NCBI RefSeq assembly: GCF_014646055.1
Contig: NZ_BMMS01000032.1
Coordinates: forward strand, 1-64,000
Direction of reading: 5' to 3'
Length of the DNA stretch: 64,000 nucleotides
From: Wenjunlia tyrosinilytica
GTDB taxonomy: Bacteria; Actinomycetota; Actinomycetes; Streptomycetales; Streptomycetaceae
Both the position numbers and the translations under genes were made by a program. Every line of letters starts with the position of its first letter. The stretch's first letter is position 1. Shown piece after piece: positions 28,301-35,469 of the stretch. Under the pieces are notes generated by a model that was not told where the DNA came from, made no database searches, and worked only from the letters and a program-made list of their open reading frames with translations.

Positions 28301-28658
28301 CTTCTCCTCCTCCCGCGTCGACGGTGACAAGCCGGCCGAGCTCGCGCTGTCCACGGTCCGCCTCACCCCGAAGCTGACCCCGGCCAGCACCGCCAAGGCG
28401 GGCACGAAGCTGACCGTCCCGCTGTGGATCCAGGGCCCGGCCACCGGCTCCAACCTCAAGACCCTCGACGTGCAGGTCTCCTACGACGCGGGCGCCACAT
28501 GGAAGAAGGCCCCGGTCACGATCGAGCAGGGCAACCGGGTCCTCAAGCTCAGCCACCCCAAGAACGCGACCTCGGTCTCGTTCAAGGTCAAGCTGGCCGA
28601 CAAGGACGGCAATGTCACCAACCAGACGATCTACAAGGCCTACGGCCTCGTGAAGTAA
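25326..28658 (+). CDS. Large secreted subtilisin-like protease (S8) with C-terminal modules
   Basis: This is an extracellular serine protease precursor of about 1110 residues. After a signal peptide (RKRAGAILAAALAALSL) and an inhibitor-like pro-region, the peptidase S8 domain has Asp239 (VAILDTGVDDTHPDL), His271 (HYGHGTHVAS), the oxyanion Asn in AISAGNAGP, and Ser446 (SGTSMAAPHVAG). About 600 residues of beta-rich modules follow, with a fibronectin-like stretch (KITYRNTGTADVTLDLAVQ). Such long forms are common in Streptomyces. I place the start at the TTG at 25326, with GGAGG 7 bases upstream; the GTG at 25287 has no ribosome-binding site. A weak hairpin (ACCCGC/GCGGGT, 28672-28695) follows the stop. 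It is a single-gene unit, probably for protein scavenging. Confidence 0.9.
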   Translation: MLRSRKRAGAILAAALAALSLDMASGAQGVPTSQHDQWPDQLKSGGASADKGDRTVTLITGDRVHVDAKGRVTSVARGKGRQGTAVSVQRFKGHSYVTPVDAARLVAQGRLDRRLFDVTELLKSKYDDQHRGTLPLIVTYNAHKAQAGAALRSAGLTVKRDLPVVGGQALTARKSASSKVWDALTDGSGTSRGVASGITKVWLDGVRRASLDKSVPQIGAPDAWKAGYTGKGVKVAILDTGVDDTHPDLSDRVIAKKNFSDSNNDVDHYGHGTHVASIVAGSGKKSDGKYKGVAPDVKLLAGKVLSDEGSGSDSGIIAAAQWAVDQGAKVINLSLGSDDTPEVDPLEAAVNKLSTTKGVLFAISAGNAGPHDRTVGSPGSAAKALTVGAVDKSDKLAKFSSVGPTADDSLKPDITAPGVDIVAAKAAKGVVGDPAAPGYVSMSGTSMAAPHVAGAAALIASQHPDWNGQQIKRVLTASAKPGDGLSAFQQGTGRVNLTTAIKQTVVTDQTSVGFGTQQWPHDDDKPVTKKITYRNTGTADVTLDLAVQTFGPDGKPAPEGLFKADVDKVTVPAGKTADVQVTADTRVDAKDGAYTGALVAKAESQTVRTSLAVEREAEAYTLTLKFIDAKGKPAEMSGKLAGLDQSVSKGFSDKGTVKLHVPKGTYALDTEVFTPRAGGDADTAIMNQPKLSLTKNTTLTVDARKAKPIRITPPDSTANILGAYIDWSVQVGGGSGYGSTLVRDSFEGVTTAHLGPQLPGKQFTSHIGGAWGKGSTLWDLVYQRHGSFFTGYTHKTTKDELAQVNVTAGSPAKNKKGVVAVSWSGEDGPVDSGAGAFPIPGTAKHYVTTPSGLTWAFDFSQVSTTGDYEATQYGPQRTYQAGKVYHAAFNRGVFGPSVGKASDGYGAFRLRNRLDVCIPLFTDGSGHLGDSTSSKAKFVVVAGGKTVVNEEGVPCGSVNGLPDAKTEYKVSTDVSRGSAVSAVSTRIVADWAFSSSRVDGDKPAELALSTVRLTPKLTPASTAKAGTKLTVPLWIQGPATGSNLKTLDVQVSYDAGATWKKAPVTIEQGNRVLKLSHPKNATSVSFKVKLADKDGNVTNQTIYKAYGLVK

Positions 28659-28939
28659 CCGTCCGGGAGCACCCGCACACGCACACACGCGGGTCCGGCT
28701 TCTCCGGGGGCGCCCTTCCGCGCATCCCGCTCCGGAGGCCGGGCCCGCCACCGCGATGTCGGCGACGCGGGTGACGTGGCAGTCGAAGCGCAAGATGGGT
28801 TCGGGCAGGCCGCGTTGGGTCTCACCGGACACGGAGACGCAGGCCATCGCCAGGCCGGTGCGTTCGTTGGCTCGAGCCGGCCGGCGCCGACGTAGGAGGT
28901 GCGGGCGACCAGGATGCGGGCACGGTGCGCGGTGGTGTT

Positions 28940-29463
28940 GCGGCTGCTCAACTTCTTCACATTCGAGGAGCGCCCGGCTCTGTCGGCGCTGGGCGGCTAT
29001 CGCCAGGACCGGGAGAGGTGCGATCAGGAGGAGGACGACCAGGTCCGGCAGGGACCGCATGGACCCGTTCGGTTGGATGACGATCGCCTGTGTGCGGACG
29101 AGCGCGAACACCGCGACGGGGATCAGCCACCGGTGGTCCCCGGTGGCGGCCGTCGCCACCCACGCGGCGATCAGCGCGGCGGCTTCGAGGGTGAACAGGC
29201 CGCGTTGGAAGGCCGGACTGAGATGACGTGCAGGCCCCCGGTCACGAACATGGCGAGCACGACGGGGACCAGCCAGCGGTACGGGCCGTGTCGTCGACGA
29301 CGGCGCGGGCGCGGGCCTGCACCCCGGCACGCGCCAAGGCGACGACCTCCCGCGGCGGGGGCCAGGAGCGGCCGGGATACGCCTCGGACAGGCAGGCCGG
29401 CAACTCCGCTCCCTGCCGGGAGCGGTAGGGCTCGGGGTAGGCCGCAAGCAGCAGACGGTTCAT
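28940..29463 (-). pseudogene. Frameshifted membrane protein translationally coupled to PadR
   Basis: The gene starts with MNRLLLAAYPEPYRSRQGAE and overlaps the PadR stop codon by four bases (ATGA), the usual place for the membrane partner of Streptomyces PadR regulators. After about 65 codons the reading frame shifts. Transmembrane sequence continues in a second frame (YRWLVPVVLAMFVTGGLHVI) and then a third (GLFTLEAAALIAAWVATAAT, then LPDLVVLLLIAPLPVLAIAA). At least two frameshifts make it non-functional as read. The right boundary (low coordinate) is uncertain. Sequence errors could mimic this. Confidence 0.6.
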
Positions 29464-29801
29464 GCCGGGGCCACCCCGGCATCCCGCGAGCGTCCGATGA
29501 CGACGGCCGCCGCCTGCTGCATCCGCAGCGCCTCCCGGCCGAGCGCCTCGGTGCCGTCCTCGGTGAGCCGGTAGTAGCGCCGCGCCCGTCCGTCCACGAT
29601 CTCCTCATGGCCGACGGCCACCAGCCCGGCCCGCTCCAACCGCTCCAGCGCGCCGTAGAGAGTGCCGACAGCGATCCGGAGCCGCCCGTCGGTGGCCTGC
29701 TCGGCGGCCTTGATGATGCCGTAGCCGTGCAACGGTCCGTCCATGAGCGCGGCAAGGATGAAGTACTGCGGTTCCGTCAAGGGCGAGCTCTGCTGAGTCA
29801 T
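29460..29801 (-). CDS. PadR-family transcriptional regulator
   Basis: This is a 113-residue PadR repressor. The winged helix is plain: EPQYFILAALMDGPLHGYGI, followed by RIAVGTLYGALERLERAGLV and the wing ARRYYRLTEDGTEALGREAL. The start at the ATG at 29801 matches family length; the open frame extends 29 codons upstream through the operator. A perfect palindrome sits 10 bases before the start, suggesting autorepression. The downstream gene is a coupled membrane protein, now frameshifted. PadR regulators usually respond to small hydrophobic compounds, but the ligand here is unknown. Confidence 0.88.
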   Translation of the reverse strand: MTQQSSPLTEPQYFILAALMDGPLHGYGIIKAAEQATDGRLRIAVGTLYGALERLERAGLVAVGHEEIVDGRARRYYRLTEDGTEALGREALRMQQAAAVVIGRSRDAGVAPA

Positions 29802-29810
29802 GAGCCGAGC

Positions 29811-29831
29811 ATATATCGAGCTCCGATATAT
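29811..29831. promoter_or_regulatory. Perfect palindrome, likely PadR operator
   Basis: ATATATCG and CGATATAT are exact inverted repeats around AGCTC, 10 bases upstream of the padR start. AT-rich dyads of this spacing are typical PadR sites, and the repeat could also cover the -10 box. Confidence 0.7.
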
Positions 29832-29937
29832 ATCTGCCGGTCCTCGGGTGATCACCGGCAGCGCCTCCACGCCCACCGCGAACGTCACCCTCTCCCGACC
29901 GGCGGGCGCGACGGCGGTCTCCTCGACGCACCCGCAC

Positions 29938-30006
29938 GGGGTCCGGCACCTGTTCGCCGCCTACGACCTGGCCAAGGACAAGCTCTGCGGCCACATCAAG
30001 CCGACT
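29938..30006 (+). pseudogene. IS630-type transposase scrap
   Basis: The short frame GVRHLFAAYDLAKDKLCGHI followed by KPT matches the internal segment of IS630-family transposases found in Streptomyces. Nothing else of the element remains between PadR and the LuxR gene. Confidence 0.5.
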
Positions 30007-30101
30007 GCGCAGGGCACGCGCGACTACTTCGCCCCAATGGTGTTCGAAGACCGAGGCGAGCGGCCTCAGCGCCACGGCGGTGGCGGCGTTAGGGTTGGCT
30101 T

Positions 30102-32420
30102 ATGGCTCCGTCACAGGTGGGGCGCCATTCAAGTAGCATCCCAGCTTTCTTGGCGACGTTTGTCGGGCGTCGCCACGAGCTGACACAGATCAAGGGCTTG
30201 CTGGCGACGGACCGGCTGGTAACGCTGACCGGCGCGGGTGGCGTGGGGAAGACTCGGCTGGCACTGCGTGCGGCCGAGGATCTGCGGGGGAGCTTCTCCG
30301 ATGGGGTCTGGCTGGTCAGCCTGGCCGGGTTACAGGATCCGAAGCTGCTTGTCCACGCGCTCACTGCGGCGTTGGGGCTGCGGGATGAAGCCAACCGGTG
30401 GGACCTGGCCACGTTCGTGGATCACCTGCGGAACGAGCAGTTGCTGATCGTGCTGGACAACTGCGAGCACATGGTCGACGCGTCTGCATCACTGGTCGCC
30501 GCACTGCTACCGGCGGCCCGGGGGGTGCGGGTGCTTGCGACCAGCCGTGAACCGTTGGCAGTCGCCGGGGAGCGGATCGTCCAGGTGCCGCCGTTGTCGC
30601 TCCCCGATCGAGACAGCCCTCCGCCGACGCTGGAGCGTCTGGCCCAGTACGACAGTGTCCGGCTCTTCGTGGACCGGGCAGCTCGCGTGGTGCCGGGGTT
30701 CACTCTTGACGAAGGCAACCGGGTGGCCATGACCGAGGTGTGCTGGCAGTTGGACGGGATCCCCCTGGCGATCGAGCTCGCGGTGGTCCGGCTGCGTGCC
30801 TTGTCAATGGATGAACTTCACGAAGGGCTCCAGGACCGCTACAGATTGCTGACGGCGGGATGGCGTGACCTGCCATCCCGGCAGCGGACACTGCGGGCGC
30901 TCATGGACTGGAGTCTCGACCTTTGCTCCCCCGGAGAGCAGGCCGTGTGGGCGCGGTCCTCGGCGTTCCGGGGCGGCTTTGAGCTGGAGGCGGCAAGGGC
31001 CGTCTGCTCCGCCGGGGACTGGCCGGCCGAGTCGGTTTTCGAGTCGGTGAGCGGGCTGATCGACAAATCGGTCCTGCTCCACGAGGAGCAGCGAGGGTGG
31101 TCCCGGTACCGGATGCTGGAGACCGTGCGAGAGTACGGCTGGAGCCGCTTGGCAGAGTCCGGTGAGACCGAATCGGTACAGCAGCGGCACTCGCGTTGGT
31201 ACCAGCGCCTGGTGGAGCAGGCCGACGAAGGATCATTCAGCTCCTGCCAGATGTCCTGGTTCACACGCCTACGCTTGGACCACGCCAACGTTCGCGTCGC
31301 GATGGAGCACTGCTTGGCCGACCCGGAGGGGGGAGAGGCCGCGCTCCGGATGGCTTCCGGACTGCGTTTCTACTGGTTGGTGACGGGCTTCCTGGGCGAA
31401 GGTCGCCGGTGGCTGGACCAAGGGCTCGCACTCGACAGGCGACCGACCCGAGTACGAGCAAAGGCGCTGTGGGTCAACGCGTGGCTTGCACTCCTCCAGG
31501 GCGACCCGGAATCCGCAAAGCCGCTGCTGAAGCAGAGCCATGAGCTGGCCCAAGGCGCCGGAGACGAGGTCGCCGGCGCATGGGTGGCACAGCTCACGGC
31601 CTACGCGGCGATGGGTGCCGGAGACCTGCAGCGGGCCGCACCCCTGTTCCAGGAGGCTCTCACCCGTCACCAGGCGACATCGGACGAACCCGGCACCGTA
31701 CTCAGCCTGATCCGGATCGGCGTCCTGTCTGCCCTCACCAAGGACATCGAGGCGGGCGTCGCCTCATGCCAGGAGGCCCTTGTCCGGTGTGAGGCCTGCG
31801 GCGAACAGTTCTTCAAGTGCAATGCCCTATGGGTACTTGGGCTCCTCCACTGGAGGCATCGTGACTCTGCCGCTGCCACCGCCGCAGTCCGCGACAGCAT
31901 TCGGTTCGCGGGGCCTTTCGAAGATCCCATCGCCCTTGCTCGCGCCGTCGAAATACTCGCCTGGACCGCTACCACCGACGGCCACATGGATCAGGCCGCT
32001 GCCCTGCTCGGTGCCCTGGACAGGCTGTGGCGATCAGTCGGCGGCGTGCCCTTCCTCTACCTCCGCGAATATCATGATCAATGCGAGGCGGAAGTGCGTG
32101 GCACTCTCGGGGCGGACGTGTACCGGACCGCGTTCGAGCGGGGGGCGCAGATGCCGTACGGCTCGCTTCTTTCGTACGTGCTGGGCGAGAAGCCGGCTCC
32201 CGCGTCAGCGGCACGGGACGAGCCCGCGGAGGTCCTCACCCGCCGAGAGCGCGAAATCGCGGAGCTTGTCGCCCAAGGCATGAGCAACAAGGAGATCGCC
32301 GCCCGACTCGTGATCGCCCAGCGCACCGCTGAATCGCACGTCGAGCACATCCTGACCAAGCTCGGCTTCACATCCCGCACCCAGATCGCGGGTTGGGCCG
32401 CAGGGCTTGGATCGCGCTGA
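30102..32420 (+). CDS. LuxR-family STAND ATPase regulator with TTA codon
   Basis: This is a 772-residue regulator. An NB-ARC-like ATPase has Walker A TLTGAGGVGKTRLAL (residues 41-55), Walker B LLIVLDNCEH near 113 and the ATSREPL sensor motif. A winged-helix segment and a TPR-like helical region follow. The C-terminus is a LuxR helix-turn-helix (LTRREREIAELVAQGMSNKE and RTAESHVEHILTKLGF, about residues 706-755). A TTA codon at 30330-30332 (codon 77) would make expression depend on bldA. The ATG at 30102 has no strong ribosome-binding site. It is followed 200 bases downstream by a branched-chain-type ABC lipoprotein, a possible target. Antibiotic-pathway and stress regulators share this build, so the regulated process is unknown. 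Confidence 0.9.
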   Translation: MAPSQVGRHSSSIPAFLATFVGRRHELTQIKGLLATDRLVTLTGAGGVGKTRLALRAAEDLRGSFSDGVWLVSLAGLQDPKLLVHALTAALGLRDEANRWDLATFVDHLRNEQLLIVLDNCEHMVDASASLVAALLPAARGVRVLATSREPLAVAGERIVQVPPLSLPDRDSPPPTLERLAQYDSVRLFVDRAARVVPGFTLDEGNRVAMTEVCWQLDGIPLAIELAVVRLRALSMDELHEGLQDRYRLLTAGWRDLPSRQRTLRALMDWSLDLCSPGEQAVWARSSAFRGGFELEAARAVCSAGDWPAESVFESVSGLIDKSVLLHEEQRGWSRYRMLETVREYGWSRLAESGETESVQQRHSRWYQRLVEQADEGSFSSCQMSWFTRLRLDHANVRVAMEHCLADPEGGEAALRMASGLRFYWLVTGFLGEGRRWLDQGLALDRRPTRVRAKALWVNAWLALLQGDPESAKPLLKQSHELAQGAGDEVAGAWVAQLTAYAAMGAGDLQRAAPLFQEALTRHQATSDEPGTVLSLIRIGVLSALTKDIEAGVASCQEALVRCEACGEQFFKCNALWVLGLLHWRHRDSAAATAAVRDSIRFAGPFEDPIALARAVEILAWTATTDGHMDQAAALLGALDRLWRSVGGVPFLYLREYHDQCEAEVRGTLGADVYRTAFERGAQMPYGSLLSYVLGEKPAPASAARDEPAEVLTRREREIAELVAQGMSNKEIAARLVIAQRTAESHVEHILTKLGFTSRTQIAGWAAGLGSR

Positions 32421-32618
32421 CCACGGTTGCAAACAGAAACGGTCGGTAACCATCCGCTGTCGCACCTCTGGTTGCAGGCACCTCGAGTGTCACCAAGAAT
32501 CTGGTCGCAATCAGCGAGAACTGCACACTGAACTCGCCGCTGCTCACCAACTTGCCGCCCTGTGATCGGTCTAATGTTCCACGCCACGGACGACTTCGAC
32601 AGGCAGGAAGTGGTGGCC

Positions 32619-33809
32619 ATGAAGGTGCGCGCTGCGGCACTCCTGGGGGTGATCGCACTCGCTGCGACGGGGTGTGGCGCAACCAGCCCGGCAAAGCAGG
32701 ACACCGGTCCCATCGTGATCGGGATGCCGATCGCGCTTTCTGGGCTTGCCAGTGGTCTGGATGGCCCCTTTCACACGGGCGCGCAGCTGGCGGTGGACGA
32801 CATCAACGCCTCCGGGGGTGTGCTCGGTCGGCGGTTGAGAATCGTGTCCGCAGATGCCAAGTCCGACCCGGCGCAGTCCGCGACCGCAGCTCAGACCGTC
32901 ATCAATCAGGGTGCCAAGTTCATCCTGCCCACGGTCGACTACGACCTCGGTGGTCCGGCGGCACGCCTTGCCCAGTCCAAGGGGCTGGTATCCATGACGC
33001 TGGCGGGGGACCCGCGCTTCGGCATGCTCGGGGTCGGCAGTCTAGCGTTCAACATCGGCTCGGGCGGCCCGACCGAAGGAGCATCCGCCGCGTCTTTCGC
33101 CTGGAGCCGGGGATGGCGCCGACCGTACCTTCTGGAGGACACGAGTCTCGCTTACTCACAGTCCTTCTGCCAGTTCTTCCGGCATTCGTGGAAGACTATT
33201 TCCGGGGCGCGCGCCGCGTCGATTCCGTCCGACTCGTTCCTGAACGGCGACCCGTCCATCGCTTCGCAGATCACCAGGTTGAAGGCGGCCAGGCCGCGAC
33301 CGGACTTCGTGGTGCTGTGTTCCTACCCGCCGGGCGGGGCGGCGGCTGTGAAGCAGTTGCGTGCGGCTGGGATCAACGTGCCGGTCGTGGGGGGCGTTGC
33401 GTTCGACGGCACCTTCTGGCTGCCGACGGTGCCGAAGGAGCGCAATTTCTACGCTATGGGCGGCGGGGTCATCACCGGCACCGACCCCGAACCCATGAGA
33501 GCCAAAGTGTTCAGTGAGTACCGGGCAAAGACCGGAAAAGCGCCGGTGAACGGCATATGGGCGTTGTCCGGCTACAGCTCGATCCAGGCGTTGGCGAAGG
33601 CGATCACAGCGGCCAAATCGACGAAGTCGACCGCGGTCGCGGCTCAGCTCGAACGTTTTCATGATGAGCCGCTGGCAATCGGCCCGACGACGTGGACGGC
33701 ACAGTGCCACGTTGCGGTCGGACGGCCGACGGTCGTGATCAGGATGGACAAGGGGCGCGAGGCATACACGGCAACCGTCACCCCGAAGAAGATCCCGCAG
33801 GCTTGTTGA
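32619..33809 (+). CDS. Branched-chain amino-acid-type ABC substrate-binding lipoprotein
   Basis: This is a 396-residue type I periplasmic-binding lipoprotein (LivJ/LivK family). The lipobox LAATGC gives Cys19 as the anchored residue, and the mature part begins PIVIGMPIALSGLASGLDGP. Family features include DDINASGGVLGRRLRIVSAD and the hinge sequence VLCSYPPGGAAAVKQLRAAG. I start at the ATG at 32619 with AGGAAG 8 bases upstream. The genes expected beside it, permeases LivH/LivM and two ATPases, are missing except for a 60-codon ATPase stub at 34833, so the transporter is broken here unless other permeases serve it. The ligand could be an amino acid, amide or aromatic acid. Confidence 0.88.
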   Translation: MKVRAAALLGVIALAATGCGATSPAKQDTGPIVIGMPIALSGLASGLDGPFHTGAQLAVDDINASGGVLGRRLRIVSADAKSDPAQSATAAQTVINQGAKFILPTVDYDLGGPAARLAQSKGLVSMTLAGDPRFGMLGVGSLAFNIGSGGPTEGASAASFAWSRGWRRPYLLEDTSLAYSQSFCQFFRHSWKTISGARAASIPSDSFLNGDPSIASQITRLKAARPRPDFVVLCSYPPGGAAAVKQLRAAGINVPVVGGVAFDGTFWLPTVPKERNFYAMGGGVITGTDPEPMRAKVFSEYRAKTGKAPVNGIWALSGYSSIQALAKAITAAKSTKSTAVAAQLERFHDEPLAIGPTTWTAQCHVAVGRPTVVIRMDKGREAYTATVTPKKIPQAC

Positions 33810-33836
33810 GTCGGTCTGAGCGAAAAGGAGCAGGCC

Positions 33837-34832
33837 ATGTGCGGCAGCAGAACCCCCGAAGGCCGGACGGTCACCGGCGGCGTCCGGGAGCTCGCTCCGG
33901 GCTACCACGTCATCCACACCAGCTTTGCCGCCGTGCCCTTGCACCTGCCGATCCTGACCGGCGAGGGCCTGGTGCTCATCGACGCGGGCGCTGCGGAGAC
34001 CCCGGACGCCGCGGTGTTCAGTGCCATCGCGGACCTCGGCCGTGATCCGGCCGAGGTCCGCATGGTCGCACTGACCCACGCCCACCACGACCACTTCGGC
34101 GGGGTGTCGAACCTCAAACGCCGTTCACCGCGGTTGCGAGTCGCCGTCCATCGCGCCGACGTCACCTGGGTCGAGGATCACGACAGGTACTGGCGCGAAC
34201 TGTTCGGACGGTTCGAGCCGGAGTACACACCCAGCGAGGAAGAGCGAGCCGTTGTCCTGGACCAGGCGGGTGAGCCGACAGTTGTCCAACACGTACTCGA
34301 CTACCACGACGAGTTGGACACCTGCGGGGCAGGTCCGCTGAAAGTCCTCCCCGCCGGCTCCCACTCCGCGGGCAGCGTCGCGTACTACCAGAAGGACCAC
34401 GGTGTGCTCGCCACCGGTGACGCGCTGCAGGCGTACGGCACCCCGCTCCTGGACGGAACGGAGGCATTCCCCATTTACGAGAACATCGCCGCCTACCGCT
34501 CGATGCTCACGCAGTTCTGCGACGTCGACATCCAGTGGCTTGTCGATGCTCATCGCGGTGTACTCAGCGACGATGAGGCACGGGAGCTGCTGCTCGCCTG
34601 CGAGCGGTTCCCCGACACCTTTACCGAGCAACTGCTGGAGACATTGACCGCAGTCGGAGAACCGATGCCTCTGACGGAGATCGCACACGCGGTGCAGTCA
34701 GCGCACTACCCGCGAGCCAACCGGTCGATCCAGCTGTATGTCACCACGGATCTGCACCTGCGGGAACTCGTGCGTCAACAGCTTCTCGAGCCCCTGAGGA
34801 TCAATGCGCGCAAGCACTGGGCAGTGGTGTAG
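33837..34832 (+). CDS. Metallo-beta-lactamase-fold hydrolase
   Basis: This is a 331-residue MBL-fold protein. The zinc-binding motif is LTHAHHDHFGG near residue 80. Further ligands are expected in LPAGSHSAGSVAYY and LATGDALQAYG, and a late VDAHRG histidine. A C-terminal helical domain, probably winged-helix, follows from about 240 (LTEIAHAVQSAHYPRANRSI). The ATG has AAAAGGAG upstream. It is 27 bases after the ABC lipoprotein gene and directly abuts the chimera at 34833, so they form one operon. The fold covers thioesterases, lactonases and glyoxalase II, and I cannot choose among them. Confidence 0.88.
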   Translation: MCGSRTPEGRTVTGGVRELAPGYHVIHTSFAAVPLHLPILTGEGLVLIDAGAAETPDAAVFSAIADLGRDPAEVRMVALTHAHHDHFGGVSNLKRRSPRLRVAVHRADVTWVEDHDRYWRELFGRFEPEYTPSEEERAVVLDQAGEPTVVQHVLDYHDELDTCGAGPLKVLPAGSHSAGSVAYYQKDHGVLATGDALQAYGTPLLDGTEAFPIYENIAAYRSMLTQFCDVDIQWLVDAHRGVLSDDEARELLLACERFPDTFTEQLLETLTAVGEPMPLTEIAHAVQSAHYPRANRSIQLYVTTDLHLRELVRQQLLEPLRINARKHWAVV

Positions 34833-35312
34833 ATGCGCCTGCCCACCCCTCCTGTGCGACGCCGGCGTGAGCCGGCAACGTCGCTGACAGCACGCGGTAT
34901 CAGCGTCTGGTTCGATGGAGTCGCAGCGCTCGAAGACGTTGACATGGATCTGCGTCGCGGCGAGATGCTCGGATTGATCGGCCCCAACGGCGCAGGGAAA
35001 ACCACCTGCGTGGCCGAGCGCGGGATCGTCGAGTTCGACGCCTTTCCCCGGCTCCTCGGCGGCTTCGACTCCACGACCGCCCGCTCCCGCTGGGAACCCG
35101 GCGGGGACGACCTCGACGCGGCCATGCTGGAGGAGTTCCTGGACGCCGTCCGTGCCGGTCGCCGCCCCCAACCGGACGGCGAGGCGGGGCTGCGGAGCTT
35201 GCGGATCGTTCTGGCGGCCTACGCGTCACTGCGAACCGGACAGCCCGTGCGACTCCCGGAGCCGGTGGCCCTCCCCGGGCCGTCCGCGCCCGGTCCGGCG
35301 GCGCGGGATTGA
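34833..35312 (+). pseudogene. In-frame chimera: LivG-like ATPase N-terminus joined to oxidoreductase C-terminus
   Basis: The first 58 codons are the start of a branched-chain ABC ATPase ([20 protein letters not shown]) ending exactly in Walker [13 protein letters not shown]. From about 35006 the protein continues without a stop as the tail of a Gfo/Idh/MocA-type oxidoreductase ([35 protein letters not shown], then [20 protein letters not shown]). Neither half has its active domain: no ABC signature or Walker B, and no Rossmann domain. The join looks like a deletion that fused two genes. The ATG directly follows the stop of the MBL gene, so it may still be translated. Family assignment of the second half is by pattern. 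Confidence 0.75.
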
Positions 35313-35469
35313 CGCGGGCGCAGTGGCGTACGTACGTCCTGGGCTCGCCGTACCGCAGGGTGTGCGCGTGGGCCGGCCTGCCGTCCGCCGCAAAGGGGAT
35401 GAACAGCCTGTTCCAGTGATCCAGGATGTACCGACGAGCGCAGGGGACCTCACCCGCCCAAGGGTTCTT

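Noticed and set aside
25098-29447. A 1449-codon minus-strand open frame opposite the subtilase gene
   Set aside because: It is antisense to a clear S8 protease with full catalytic triad. Its composition is repetitive Gly/Val/Leu/Asp typical of GC-rich antisense frames. Only its first part, beyond 28940, carries real membrane-protein sequence.
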